A DNA stretch of 52,796 nt from an uncultured Bacilli bacterium (GCA_947585595.1 CANPXB010000008.1:1-52796); one strand, 5' to 3'. Shown: positions 33,612 through 42,431, counted from the first letter of the stretch. The notes: a model not told the origin generated them from the sequence alone. Made by a program: numbers and translations.

Positions 33612-34510
33612 AAATCCTCCTTATTCATTTTATTACGTGGATGATACTTATAATCTTCTTTTAATTTCTCATTAACTAAATGAGCATATATCTGTGTTGT
33701 AGCTATATCTTCATGTCCTAATAATTCTTGAATAATTCTTAAATCAGCTCCATGTTTTAGTAAATGAGTAGCAAATGAATGTCTAAGTACATGGGGTGAA
33801 ACATTCTTTTCTATCCCTGCCCTCTTACATTCTTTTTTTATTATTTTAAAAAATCCTTGTCTTGTAATTTGGGTTAAGTTATTAGAGATAAATAAATAAT
33901 CAGATATTTTATCTTTTAATATAATATTACGATAATTAGTTACATAGATCCTTAGATACTCTAAAGCTAAATCAGATACAGGAACAATTCTTTCTTTCTT
34001 CCCTTTACCAAATACTCTAATTAAAGCATTATGTGTATCAACATCTGTAATCTTTAAATTAATTAATTCCGTAATACGTAAACCAGTTGCATATAATAAC
34101 TCTAACATTGCTTTATTACGATAATCATATGGCGTTAACAAATTAACTTTAAGTAATCTATCTACTTCCTCTTCGGTTAAATAAGTTGGTAATTTCCTTG
34201 GTACTTTAGGAGAAGCAATATTACGACACGGATTATCATTAATAATATTTTCATTCATTAAAAAGACATAAAATGAATTAATAACTGTTAAATAATGAGA
34301 TACAGTTCTAGCTGTTCGATCATTTAATGAACTAATATATTTTTGGATGTCATCATATTTTAAATTAAGAACATTACCTTTAAAATACATATCAAAGTCT
34401 TTTAAGTCATTTAAATAACTTTTTAAAGTATTATCTGATAATTTTCTTTCAAACTCTAAATACTCCAGATACTTATTTATATAAGTACTAGGAATATATT
34501 CATCCTTCAT
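33608..34510 (-). CDS. Tyrosine recombinase, XerC/XerD type
   Basis: 300 residues, the usual length. Catalytic residues are visible: Arg145 (ATGLRITEL), Lys in GKGKKER (~169-172), His240 and Arg243 (HVLRHSFATHLL), His266 (LLGHEDIATTQIY) and nucleophile Tyr275. The N-terminal SAM-like domain (~1-105) is intact. Xer enzymes resolve chromosome dimers at dif. It is not accompanied by phage or integron genes, so the housekeeping role is likely, but XerC, XerD or a single XerH/XerS-like enzyme cannot be told apart here. No SD is obvious (CATATG context). Confidence 0.92.
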   Translation of the reverse strand: MKDEYIPSTYINKYLEYLEFERKLSDNTLKSYLNDLKDFDMYFKGNVLNLKYDDIQKYISSLNDRTARTVSHYLTVINSFYVFLMNENIINDNPCRNIASPKVPRKLPTYLTEEEVDRLLKVNLLTPYDYRNKAMLELLYATGLRITELINLKITDVDTHNALIRVFGKGKKERIVPVSDLALEYLRIYVTNYRNIILKDKISDYLFISNNLTQITRQGFFKIIKKECKRAGIEKNVSPHVLRHSFATHLLKHGADLRIIQELLGHEDIATTQIYAHLVNEKLKEDYKYHPRNKMNKEDL

Positions 34511-34591
34511 ATGATACCACCCTACTATAAAATTATATAAAATTTCTTGTTAATTGTAAATCACTTTTGTTATAATTAAAGAGGTGATAAC

Positions 34592-35794
34592 ATGGAAATA
34601 CTTGCAGATAAATTAAGACCACAAACTTTAGATGACATAATTGGTCAAGAACATCTAGTAGGACCTAATAAAATCATCAGAAACTTAGTAAATAATAATC
34701 ACTTAGTAAGTATGATTCTTTATGGTAAACCTGGTATCGGTAAAACATCAATTGCTTTTGCTATCGCAAATACCATAAAAAAGCCATATCGTATGTTAAA
34801 TGCTACAATTAATAATAAACAAGATTTTGATATAGTCATTGAAGAAGCTAAAATGAATGGTGAAATGATCATTATCATGGATGAAATTCATCGTTTAAAT
34901 AAAGATAAACAAGATTTATTATTACCATATATTGAAAATGGTTTAATAACTCTAATCGGTATGACAACATCTAATCCCTATCATAAGATTAATCCTGCTA
35001 TTCGTAGCCGTTGTCAAATATTCGAATTAAAAGAATTAACTATCGATAATATTAAAACCGGTATTAAACATGCTGCTAAACACTTAAAAGATATTACATT
35101 AGATGATGATGCTTTAAATACTATAGCTAGACTATGTAGTGGTGATTTACGTAGTGCAATTAATTTACTAGAAGTCGCCTACTACGGAACTAGTGATCAT
35201 CATGTAACAATTGAAGCTGTAACCAATGTTAATTCTAAAGCTATCTTTTTTGCTGATGCTAATGAAGATGGACATTATGATGTTTTATCCGGACTTCAAA
35301 AATCAATTCGTGGTTCTGACGTTGATGCTTCCCTTCACTATCTTGCTCGTTTAATCGAAGAAGGCGATTTAGATAGTATCTATCGCCGTTTAAGTGTTAT
35401 TGCTTATGAAGATATTGGACTTGCTAATCCTGGAATAGGTCCTAAAGTCATGGCAGCTATTCATGCTGCAGAATTAGTAGGACTTCCTGAAGCCCGTATT
35501 CCCTTAGGAACAATTGTAACTGAAATGGCCTTAAGTCCTAAAAGTAATAGCGCTCACGTTGCCCTAGATTTAGCTTTATCTGATATTGAAAACGGAACAA
35601 CTGGTAACTTACCAGAACATATTAAAACTAATAGTCCCCTTTATAAATATCCCCATGATTACCCTAATTCATGGGTTAAACAACAATATCTACCCGATAA
35701 CATTAAAAACAAAAAATATTATCAACCAAAAAACAATAAATATGAAATGAATATAAATAAAATACATGAAGAAATGAAAGGTGGTCAAAAATGA
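34592..35794 (+). CDS. rarA: Replication-associated recombination protein A (RarA/MgsA)
   Basis: 400 residues. A clamp-loader-like AAA+ ATPase acting at stalled replication forks. Seen: the N-terminal LADKLRPQTLDDIIGQEHL (RarA/RuvB-like start), Walker A GKPGIGKTS (~45-53), Walker B IIMDEIH, sensor 1 MTTSNP, the SRCQIFELK arginine-finger region, and the C-terminal tetramer domain (RLSVIAYEDIGLANPG...) with the terminal HDYPNSWVKQQYLPD motif that marks RarA/MgsA. The ATG follows AGAGGTGATAAC. It ends ATGA-overlapping with gpsA, hence a two-gene unit. Confidence 0.93.
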   Translation: MEILADKLRPQTLDDIIGQEHLVGPNKIIRNLVNNNHLVSMILYGKPGIGKTSIAFAIANTIKKPYRMLNATINNKQDFDIVIEEAKMNGEMIIIMDEIHRLNKDKQDLLLPYIENGLITLIGMTTSNPYHKINPAIRSRCQIFELKELTIDNIKTGIKHAAKHLKDITLDDDALNTIARLCSGDLRSAINLLEVAYYGTSDHHVTIEAVTNVNSKAIFFADANEDGHYDVLSGLQKSIRGSDVDASLHYLARLIEEGDLDSIYRRLSVIAYEDIGLANPGIGPKVMAAIHAAELVGLPEARIPLGTIVTEMALSPKSNSAHVALDLALSDIENGTTGNLPEHIKTNSPLYKYPHDYPNSWVKQQYLPDNIKNKKYYQPKNNKYEMNINKIHEEMKGGQK

Positions 35795-36768
35795 AAATTG
35801 CCCTTATAGGTACTGGCGTCTACGGTCTTGCTATCGCTAGTGCTCTAAGTAAAAAAAATAAAAATATCATCATGTGGACTGAAGATCCCCAAAAATACGA
35901 TGATTATAAAGCTAATGGTTCTATTAAAAGTTTAATTCCTAATATTGAAATACCTAAATTTATCAAGCTAACTATGGACTATGAAAAAGCTTGTAAAGAT
36001 GCTGATATTATCTTTATTACCTCAACTGCTGCATACGTAGGTGAAATATGTCAAAGTATTAAACCATATATTAATCGTAAAACAATTATCTGTATTGCTT
36101 CTAAAGGTATTGAAGATAAATCATGTTCTTTCTTAAGTGATATTGCTTATGATACTTTAAAAACCAAACATATTGCCGTTATATCTGGTCCATCATTTGC
36201 AATTGATATGGCTAGTAATAACCCCATTGGTTTATCCATTGCATCTCATAGTAAAAAAGCTATTCGTCTAATAAAAGAAGCTTTAGAAAATGATACCTTA
36301 AAATTAAGAGATACTAATGATTTAATTGGTGTCCAAATATGTGGTAGTATTAAAAATGTCATCGCTGTTGCAGCTGGTATGCTAGATGGTATGAATTATC
36401 CTGAATCAACTCAAAGTTTCCTTATTACTGAAGCTTTAAATGATATTAAAAACTTAATTGCGGCTTTAGGTGGTAATCCGAAAACTATCACTTCTTTTGC
36501 TGGCGTTGGTGATCTATTACTAACTTGTACTTCAACTAAAAGTCGTAACTTCACCTTTGGTTATGTCATAGGTGCAGGAGCCACTAAAGAAGAAAAAATC
36601 GAACATCTTCGCAAAAATACAGTCGAAGGCTACTATACCTTAAAAAGTATCTATAAATTAATAAAAAATAAAAAGATTAAAATGCCAATAATTGATTTAA
36701 TCTATAAAATAGTAATGAATGATGAAGATCCTAAATTACTAGTATCATTCTTAGTAAATAAAAAGTGA
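35791..36768 (+). CDS. gpsA: NAD(P)+-dependent glycerol-3-phosphate dehydrogenase
   Basis: 325 residues. It reduces dihydroxyacetone phosphate to sn-glycerol 3-phosphate for phospholipid synthesis. The Rossmann motif GTGVYGLAIA (residues 7-16) is at the very N-terminus, with SKGIE and ISGPSFA as the conserved NAD and substrate loops; the catalytic Lys is in GSIKNVIAVAAGMLDG (~187-202) and the C-terminal LTCTSTKSRNFTFG helix and NTVEGYYTLKSIY are family hallmarks. Start coupled to rarA by ATGA. A perfect 12-bp hairpin follows the stop. Confidence 0.93.
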   Translation: MKIALIGTGVYGLAIASALSKKNKNIIMWTEDPQKYDDYKANGSIKSLIPNIEIPKFIKLTMDYEKACKDADIIFITSTAAYVGEICQSIKPYINRKTIICIASKGIEDKSCSFLSDIAYDTLKTKHIAVISGPSFAIDMASNNPIGLSIASHSKKAIRLIKEALENDTLKLRDTNDLIGVQICGSIKNVIAVAAGMLDGMNYPESTQSFLITEALNDIKNLIAALGGNPKTITSFAGVGDLLLTCTSTKSRNFTFGYVIGAGATKEEKIEHLRKNTVEGYYTLKSIYKLIKNKKIKMPIIDLIYKIVMNDEDPKLLVSFLVNKK

Positions 36769-36790
36769 AAACCTATTCGTTTTCACTTTT
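36761..36790. terminator. Bidirectional terminator between gpsA and the 36997 gene
   Basis: AAAAGTGAAAAC pairs with GTTTTCACTTTT, a perfect 12-bp stem with a 6-nt loop, symmetrical enough to serve both convergent genes. It covers both stop codons. Confidence 0.88.
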
Positions 36791-36997
36791 ATTATTATCA
36801 TCATATATATCTAAATAATCATTAATAGTTTTTTTAATTTCCTTTTCTTCTTCTTTATCTTTAGCATTAGAAAGAAGAAAATCAAAATAAGTTGTTTTTT
36901 CACAGAAAGTTAAATCAGGATTAGCTAAAGTACTATCTTTCATTACTTCACTTACATTTTCTAGTTCTTGAGTTTGTTCAAGTTCTTTATCTTCCAT
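36773..36997 (-). CDS. Small acidic hypothetical protein, 74 aa
   Basis: The ATG at 36997 is chosen because GGAAGTGG lies just before it; an ATG at 37012 would give five more residues. The product is very acidic, soluble and helical, with no membrane segment. It overlaps the 3' end of tcdA by 11 nt and is therefore coupled to it. The C-terminus (KKTINDYLDIYDDNNKSENE) is disordered. I do not recognise it. Confidence 0.7.
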   Translation of the reverse strand: MEDKELEQTQELENVSEVMKDSTLANPDLTFCEKTTYFDFLLSNAKDKEEEKEIKKTINDYLDIYDDNNKSENE

Positions 36998-37685
36998 TAA
37001 TACCACTTCCATAATTAATTATATCACTAAACACATAATTTGCGATATAAAAACCTGCAACGTTAGGAACTAAGCTTACTGAACCAGGTGTACGACTATG
37101 TGTTTTAATTGGTAATTCCTTAGAACATAATACTGGTATCTTATCCTTAATATTATTATCTCTTAATAATTTACGCATTACTTTAGCTACTGGATCATTA
37201 TTTGTTTTCCAAATACTTTTAATTTCTAATTTAGTAGCATCTAATCTATTACCAGTTCCCATTGAACTAATTATTTTAATATTATATTTAATAGCTTCTT
37301 TAATTAATAATAACTTAGTAGTCATTGTATCACAACAATCTATTATATAATCATATGAAGACACATTAATTTTATCAATATTAGCTTCATTTAAAAACAT
37401 TTTATAACAATTAATAGAAATGCTAGGATTTATAGATAAACCTCTTAATTGAGCTTCTAATACCTTAGAATGACCTATATTATTTTTAGTAGCTAATAAC
37501 TGTCTATTTAAATTAGATTCATCAAAAACATCATTATCTACAACATCAATGTTACCTATTCCAAGTCTAACTAAAGCTTCAAAACAAGCCCCACCTACTC
37601 CACCAACACCTACAATTAATATTTTACTATTAACTAATTTATTAATTTGCTCATCATTAAGTAATAATTTCATTCTTTCAAACAT
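36987..37685 (-). CDS. tcdA: tRNA threonylcarbamoyladenosine dehydratase
   Basis: 232 residues, E1-like ThiF/MoeB fold. TcdA uses ATP to convert t6A37 of ANN-decoding tRNAs into the cyclic hydantoin ct6A. Seen: the nucleotide-binding GVGGVGGACFEALVRLGIG (Gly-rich loop, ~26-44), VDNDVFDESNLNRQ (Asp/Arg triad), and DCCDTMTTKLLLI. No zinc Cys pairs of MoeB/ThiF are present, in line with TcdA/CsdL. The length is shorter than E. coli TcdA (268 aa) because the C-terminal helix is missing. The probable 6S RNA gene is 18 nt upstream and may be cotranscribed. Some annotations call this family YgdL or molybdopterin biosynthesis MoeB. Confidence 0.88.
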   Translation of the reverse strand: MFERMKLLLNDEQINKLVNSKILIVGVGGVGGACFEALVRLGIGNIDVVDNDVFDESNLNRQLLATKNNIGHSKVLEAQLRGLSINPSISINCYKMFLNEANIDKINVSSYDYIIDCCDTMTTKLLLIKEAIKYNIKIISSMGTGNRLDATKLEIKSIWKTNNDPVAKVMRKLLRDNNIKDKIPVLCSKELPIKTHSRTPGSVSLVPNVAGFYIANYVFSDIINYGSGINGR

Positions 37686-37702
37686 CTTATCACCTTAATT
37701 CC

Positions 37703-37884
37703 AAATAAAAACTCAAGGGATGCTTACTAGTGAATAAAAAACCTGCACTACACAGGTGGGTGTCACATGAATTGCTTTAGGATCCCTACACTTAAAAAGC
37801 AAGGTCTTCAACACCACAACCAATTAGACTCCCTTATAATCACTTACTCGGTTTTTAATAAAAAGTAAGCATTTATCCTTGAGT
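37703..37884 (-). ncRNA. ssrS: 6S RNA (SsrS) candidate
   Basis: About 180 nt. The ends pair in an ~18-bp stem: ACTCAAGG..ATGCTTACT at the 5' end (minus strand) against AGTAAGCAT..CCTTGAGT at the 3' end. Inside are a long interrupted helix with GGTGTT/GACACC pairing, a TTGCTTT/AAAGCAA hairpin and a stretch reading GTGACACCCACCTGTGTAG, consistent with the Firmicutes 6S RNA consensus as I remember it. The extended -10 TGATATAAT is at 37891-37899, so the start falls near 37884. 6S RNA binds and inhibits sigma-A RNA polymerase. No ORF is present. The family call needs a covariance-model check. Confidence 0.68.
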
Positions 37885-37890
37885 AATTTA

Positions 37891-37899
37891 ATTATATCA
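37891..37899 (-). promoter_or_regulatory. Extended -10 for the 6S RNA gene
   Basis: TGATATAAT on the minus strand, with A/T-rich sequence downstream; no clear -35 is seen at 17 nt, as expected with an extended -10. Confidence 0.55.
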
Positions 37900-37961
37900 T
37901 ACAAATATCTAAAACTAAATACTATTTACGTTGATTGACAAAAGAACTTTCCTATAAGATA

Positions 37962-37987
37962 AAAAAGTTTAGAAAACTAAACTTTTT
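37962..37987. terminator. Terminator after the HerA-like gene
   Basis: AAAAAGTTTAG pairs with CTAAACTTTTT, 11 bp, loop AAAA. It covers the HerA gene stop codon and can work both ways. Confidence 0.85.
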
Positions 37988-39941
37988 AGCCAACAGGAGG
38001 TACAAACGCTGGTTGTACAACCCCTGGATTAGTACCATTATTTTCTACTTGAACTTGTGTAGCAGAAGGACTCATTAAATCTGGTTTACCATTACTAGTT
38101 GTAGGTTGAGCTTGAACACTTACTTGCGCTGGTGCAGGAGTTCCGCCTTGTGGTGTACTAGGAGCACTATTACTAGCCATATTATTACCTTGAATACGCC
38201 AACAATTATTTACATCACAAGAGTTAGAGTTCGGCGCTGGATTAGGCATTTCCATCTTAATAACCATAGGTAATTTAAATGCTTGACCAAATCCTACACA
38301 GTTACCAGGTTGTAAAATCTTTTGCTTTTCAATAACATCAGCTGAAATATTAGGAAGCATTGTTCTAATATACTCAATATCTCTAGGGTGTGTCATTTTG
38401 AATATTAAGAAATTACTACATTGGGCAATAACAGTTTCAGATATTTCAACTGGTCTTTGTGAAATAATATTTAAAAGAACACCATATTTACGACCCTCTT
38501 TAGCAATACGATCAAATATATTATAACCAATTAAGAATACATCGGCATCTTTTTGAACATATCTATGGGCCTCTTCCAAAAATAAATGGAAAGGAATTGT
38601 TGCTCTTTGTTTTCTTGTTTTACAGAAATCAAAGAATATTCTTGCTACAATCTTAACAATAATCTTAGCTTGTGTATCATCAATATCCTCTAAGTTCATA
38701 TTGATTACTTGTGCTTTCTTATTACCTACAGCAACTAAAGAAGCAATATAACTTTCAGTTGAAATATAATTATCGCATTTATATATATTAGCAATTCTAC
38801 TATTTAAAATAGAATTTAATCTAACTTTTAATAACATTGAATCATCATATAATTGTTCATTGTTTTGGAAACCCTCACTAATTAATGTAAACTCTAAAGC
38901 TGCTGCAAAATCACGCATTGAATAGAAAGCATTAACTGGTTCTTCAGTCATTTCCATAGCTTCATCTATATGATCTAGGATATAATCAGTAATTAAAACA
39001 GATTCACCAAAGTTACCATTACTATCAATTTCAAAACATTCAGATAATGTTCTAGTATAACCTAAACCTTGAATAACACTATCAAAGTTAAAATCTTTAG
39101 TATGACATACCTCTAATACTTTAAAAATATCATTTTTCTTATTCGCTGTAATTTGATTACTATATAAAATAGCAATTAAAGCTTTAGCAATTAAGTGGTT
39201 CTTATATTTTTCAGCCACTTCATCATCTTTACTAAATATTCTAGTTAACTTTAAAGCTCTTTCAAGAATAGGTATCTGACTATGTTTATCAGCTTGTAAC
39301 ATAATAGTTAAGTCATCTAAATTAAGTAAATGAAAAGGTATCTTAAGTTCATAATCCGTATCTTCTTGAATATTAGTTGTAATAAATTTATAACTATAAT
39401 TTGGATTTAATTTATTTAAATCTTTAAAAGCAGTTTTATATTCACCATAAGCATCGAAAATAAATATATTTGCATTATAAGAAACTAATTTTGGATTAGA
39501 AAATATATTTTGTACTACTCTTGCTACTCCACATGATTTACCACTACCAGTATTGCCAAAAACAGCCATATGGTTAGCAAATAAGTTATTGATATCAGCA
39601 CATACTTCATAGTCAGTATAAATACTACTTTGACCTACTTTAAATGTTGTATCATCATAAACTCCAACTATAGCTCTTAATTCTTGATCATTAATTGTTC
39701 TAATTTTACTAGATAAAACCGGTTTACGAATAACACCTGAAATATATTTACCATTTTGAAATTCGCCTAAAAAACGTATTTTAATAACTTCATCAGTAAC
39801 TTCTTCTACTTCTCCTAAAATTAATTGATTAGGAGCTTCAAAGACAACATGTACGTTCATTAAGTCGCCCATTTCTTCAGCTTTCGCAACTGTTTCAACA
39901 TGAGCAACATTACCAGATATGAATTTAATCTTACCAAACAT
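37986..39941 (-). CDS. HerA/DUF87-type ATPase with Pro/Gln-rich tail
   Basis: 651 residues from the ATG at 39941, with AGAGGTG before it. An N-terminal HAS-barrel (~1-100) precedes a HerA/FtsK-superfamily ATPase: Walker A GNTGSGKS (~128-135), Walker B FHLFLEEAHRYV (~447-458), and an Arg motif near ISQRPVEIS (~485). The C-terminal ~65 residues are low-complexity (Pro, Gln, Ser, Ala, Thr). HerA pairs with the nuclease NurA in archaea; bacterial relatives are in conflict and antiviral systems (SIR2-HerA, DUF4297-HerA) or act in DNA transfer. No NurA-like or SIR2 gene is nearby. It lies downstream of a candidate sRNA. Confidence 0.85.
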   Translation of the reverse strand: MFGKIKFISGNVAHVETVAKAEEMGDLMNVHVVFEAPNQLILGEVEEVTDEVIKIRFLGEFQNGKYISGVIRKPVLSSKIRTINDQELRAIVGVYDDTTFKVGQSSIYTDYEVCADINNLFANHMAVFGNTGSGKSCGVARVVQNIFSNPKLVSYNANIFIFDAYGEYKTAFKDLNKLNPNYSYKFITTNIQEDTDYELKIPFHLLNLDDLTIMLQADKHSQIPILERALKLTRIFSKDDEVAEKYKNHLIAKALIAILYSNQITANKKNDIFKVLEVCHTKDFNFDSVIQGLGYTRTLSECFEIDSNGNFGESVLITDYILDHIDEAMEMTEEPVNAFYSMRDFAAALEFTLISEGFQNNEQLYDDSMLLKVRLNSILNSRIANIYKCDNYISTESYIASLVAVGNKKAQVINMNLEDIDDTQAKIIVKIVARIFFDFCKTRKQRATIPFHLFLEEAHRYVQKDADVFLIGYNIFDRIAKEGRKYGVLLNIISQRPVEISETVIAQCSNFLIFKMTHPRDIEYIRTMLPNISADVIEKQKILQPGNCVGFGQAFKLPMVIKMEMPNPAPNSNSCDVNNCWRIQGNNMASNSAPSTPQGGTPAPAQVSVQAQPTTSNGKPDLMSPSATQVQVENNGTNPGVVQPAFVPPVG

Positions 39942-40002
39942 ACCCAACACCTCTTTATTATATCAATATCATCTTATCATATTTTTTAAAATAAATAAAT
40001 AC

Positions 40003-40032
40003 AAAAAAGATATTCTATCAACATAGAATATC
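40003..40032 (-). terminator. Rho-independent terminator
   Basis: GATATTCTAT pairs with ATAGAATATC across CAAC, with T6 on the minus strand. It faces the HerA gene and sits between it and the 40118 sRNA. Confidence 0.75.
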
Positions 40033-40074
40033 TAGTTCAAAAAGTTTTCTAATCTTTTCTTTAATCATTAACAT
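40018..40074 (-). CDS. Possible 18-residue peptide (weak)
   Basis: ATG at 40074, stop TGA at 40018 inside the terminator hairpin. The product (begins MLMIKEKIRKLF) is cationic and amphipathic. The preceding GATGAGAG is a weak SD. It could be a leader peptide or a toxin-like peptide, or nothing. Confidence 0.2.
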   Translation of the reverse strand: MLMIKEKIRKLFELDILC

Positions 40075-40117
40075 CTCTCATCTTATTATTCTATTATTAA
40101 AATGATAATGAATCTTA

Positions 40118-40227
40118 TAAAAAAATAGCACTCAATCAACTAGATTGAGTGTAAAACCATAAAGGCGAACACTCAACAAAACGATATTAAGTGTTCCCTT
40201 TTTTATTGTATGAAGTTTCCCTCATCT
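40118..40227 (-). ncRNA. Candidate small RNA, ~110 nt
   Basis: Promoter TTGTAT (40257-40262), 17 nt, TGA-TATAAT (40234-40239) on the minus strand, then ~110 nt without an ORF. It ends in a perfect 9-bp terminator stem (CACTCAATC/GATTGAGTG, 40129-40151) and T7. An internal hairpin AAAGG(G)AACACT / AGTGTT(CG)CCTTT lies at ~40158-40202. I see no SRP, RNase P, tmRNA or riboswitch signature. Family unknown. Confidence 0.55.
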
Positions 40228-40233
40228 GTATAC

Positions 40234-40257
40234 ATTATATCATAAATGATATTTATA
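40234..40257 (-). promoter_or_regulatory. Promoter of the 40118 small RNA
   Basis: On the minus strand the -35 TTGTAT occupies 40257-40262, a 17-nt spacer follows, and the extended -10 TGATATAAT ends at 40234. It has the same form as the 6S RNA -10. Confidence 0.5.
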
Positions 40258-40272
40258 TACAAGTTTAATTTA

Positions 40273-40563
40273 TTATACTTGATCAGCAATATCACTAAGT
40301 CTATTACTAAAATCACATAATGAATTTTGAATAGAATTAATATAAACAATTAAAGCTTCGGCAAAATCATCTTCTGTATAATTATATTTATTTAAATCAG
40401 TAATTTCTTTATTTAATAACATTTCATTATCAACATTTAATTCTTTACACATTGTATTAGTTAAACCCATTAACATTTTTAGTTGTTCAATTACAATGCT
40501 TTGTTTTTCTTTTAGAGGTTGACCCTTAAAGAATTCCATATATTCATTAAAATCTTCTTGCAT
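40273..40563 (-). CDS. Small helical hypothetical protein, 96 aa
   Basis: I do not recognise this protein. It is acidic and all-helical with two Cys (MCKELN, SLCDFS) and no membrane segment. Its ATG lies 2 nt after the 621-residue gene stop and has AGGAGGTAAGT in front, within the upstream gene's end. A partner of the upstream product is likely from position alone. The candidate sRNA promoter begins right after its stop. Confidence 0.7.
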   Translation of the reverse strand: MQEDFNEYMEFFKGQPLKEKQSIVIEQLKMLMGLTNTMCKELNVDNEMLLNKEITDLNKYNYTEDDFAEALIVYINSIQNSLCDFSNRLSDIADQV

Positions 40564-40565
40564 AC

Positions 40566-42431
40566 TTACCTCCTAAACATTAAATCTAATTTTTGTGCAA
40601 CTTCTTCTTGTTCTGTTTTATCTATTGTCGCAGCTTGATCCCATAATTTTCTGAATGCTGACCATTTACCATTCATCTTAGCTATTGTTTGTTCTAACTT
40701 ACTCATACCAAAGAAACGATGTTGCGCATTATATCTAGCTGCCATAGCAGGATTAGTAGTTCTTTGTTTTTGGCCACCAGCAACATAATGATACATACCA
40801 TCTTCGCTTTTAATAGTTCTATCCACTACTTCTTCTTGAACAGGTTCTGAAACTGGAGTTTCAACTTCAATATGCTTAGTACTTAGTTCAAATCTTAAAT
40901 CTTCATGTAACCTTTCTTTAACAATTTGTTCTAACTTCTTATTTCTTTCTTCTAAAGATAGATTACCAAGATTCATTTTACTTAAAATAGCCTTTGCAAA
41001 ATTTTCTTGTAAATTCTTACGACGTTCATCTTGAGCTTTTCTTTGTTGTTCTTCATCAGGTCCAGGATATACAGTAGCATAAGTATTATATTTAGTTTTT
41101 ATAGCATGATATAAAGAAGTTAAATCATCAACACTCATATAAGTTGTTGCTCTTGTTAAAGCATTAAAGTGTTCAATATTAGTATCCATATAAGGAGTAT
41201 AATTATCTAAGATTTTTTCTTTTACCTTTGCATTAACAAAATATTCTAATCTAGTTGGCGTTACTATTTCAAAATCTTTAATATTAAATTCCATCTTATA
41301 ACGAGTTATATAATTATCATTCATAAAAGTTGCTTTTATATTTTCTCTTTCTTGATCTGATAATTTATTAAAATAATTAATATATATTGCATAAATCTTT
41401 TTATAAGTTTCTAAACCTTTACTCATTCCAGACAAATTACGTAGTTTAACTTCATATTTACCTTTATTATCTAAAGCATAAGTAGGACTCATTAATTCTT
41501 CAGGTAAATTATCAAGAACAGTAAGAGCTGATTCTAAAATATCATTTAAATTAGGATGATATGTTGATTTTTTGAATGGTATTTTTGCATCACGTTCATA
41601 TTTTTCTAAACGATATAATACATCTTGTAAAGCTAATCCTTCTTCAAGCATTTTAGATACACGATAATCTAAGTATTTGCCTTCACCTAATACCTTTTCA
41701 ATCATCTTTTCTTCCTCAGTAGTGAAGAAGAATTTACCAAATCCTCTTTCTCTAGTCCTCTCAATCTTTTTCTCTATATATTGAATAGTTTTTTGCTCAC
41801 GTACTTCAAATTCATCGTAATCATGATATATAACTTCATCGCCAACTTTAATTGTCTCACTAGGGCGTTCATAACTTCTGGTTCTGGAAGTTGGTACAGT
41901 TGCATAAACCGTACTATAAGAATCACTAGGACGAGTACTATAATCAGCTTTTAAAGCTTCCTCTTCTTCTTTTTTAGCTCTTTCTTGAGACATCTTAGCA
42001 TCTCTTTCTTTTTGTCGTCTTAAACTTTCAATATGATTAAGAGAATCAACATATGCTCTAGCATACTTAGCAACTGATTCTTTAGTTTCAAAAGATATAT
42101 CAGAAGCATATTTTGATATTTCACTATATTCAAGATCAAACTGAGAATTTTTAAATCTATCTCTTATAACTCTACTTATATCCATTGAAGAAGAATTTTT
42201 CTCACTAAAAGCTTTCTCTTCTCTTAAAACTTTTAAGAAAGTAGCCAGTCTGGCATTTCTTTCTTTACCATCTTTAGCATATTTAACTTTTAACCATGCT
42301 CCCGATAAATTATTTTGTTTACGATTGTTTTTAGGCTCTAAATAATTCATGGCAATATCAACTAATCTAGCATAGACATTGACATTTTTTTGTTCCTTTT
42401 CAATTTCACTATCATAATAATTATCACTCAT
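40566..42431 (-). CDS. Large charged hypothetical protein, 621 aa
   Basis: I do not recognise this protein. It is soluble, very charged and helical. An N-terminal region (~1-130) is followed by a coiled-coil segment (~130-165, RRQKERDAKMSQERAKKEEE), a Ser/Thr/Arg-rich stretch (~170-195), a central domain (~200-460) and a second Gln/Arg/Glu-rich helical stretch (~460-520). The end (~575-621) reads RFFGMSKLEQTIAKMNGKWS and looks folded. No catalytic motif is seen. Two genes follow in one operon: the 96-residue protein, and perhaps the HerA gene beyond two terminators. Confidence 0.7.
   Translation of the reverse strand: MSDNYYDSEIEKEQKNVNVYARLVDIAMNYLEPKNNRKQNNLSGAWLKVKYAKDGKERNARLATFLKVLREEKAFSEKNSSSMDISRVIRDRFKNSQFDLEYSEISKYASDISFETKESVAKYARAYVDSLNHIESLRRQKERDAKMSQERAKKEEEEALKADYSTRPSDSYSTVYATVPTSRTRSYERPSETIKVGDEVIYHDYDEFEVREQKTIQYIEKKIERTRERGFGKFFFTTEEEKMIEKVLGEGKYLDYRVSKMLEEGLALQDVLYRLEKYERDAKIPFKKSTYHPNLNDILESALTVLDNLPEELMSPTYALDNKGKYEVKLRNLSGMSKGLETYKKIYAIYINYFNKLSDQERENIKATFMNDNYITRYKMEFNIKDFEIVTPTRLEYFVNAKVKEKILDNYTPYMDTNIEHFNALTRATTYMSVDDLTSLYHAIKTKYNTYATVYPGPDEEQQRKAQDERRKNLQENFAKAILSKMNLGNLSLEERNKKLEQIVKERLHEDLRFELSTKHIEVETPVSEPVQEEVVDRTIKSEDGMYHYVAGGQKQRTTNPAMAARYNAQHRFFGMSKLEQTIAKMNGKWSAFRKLWDQAATIDKTEQEEVAQKLDLMFRR

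Noticed and set aside
40118-40227. SRP RNA, riboswitch or RNase P fragment
   Set aside because: No GGAA tetraloop motif of SRP, no known aptamer core and too short for RNase P.
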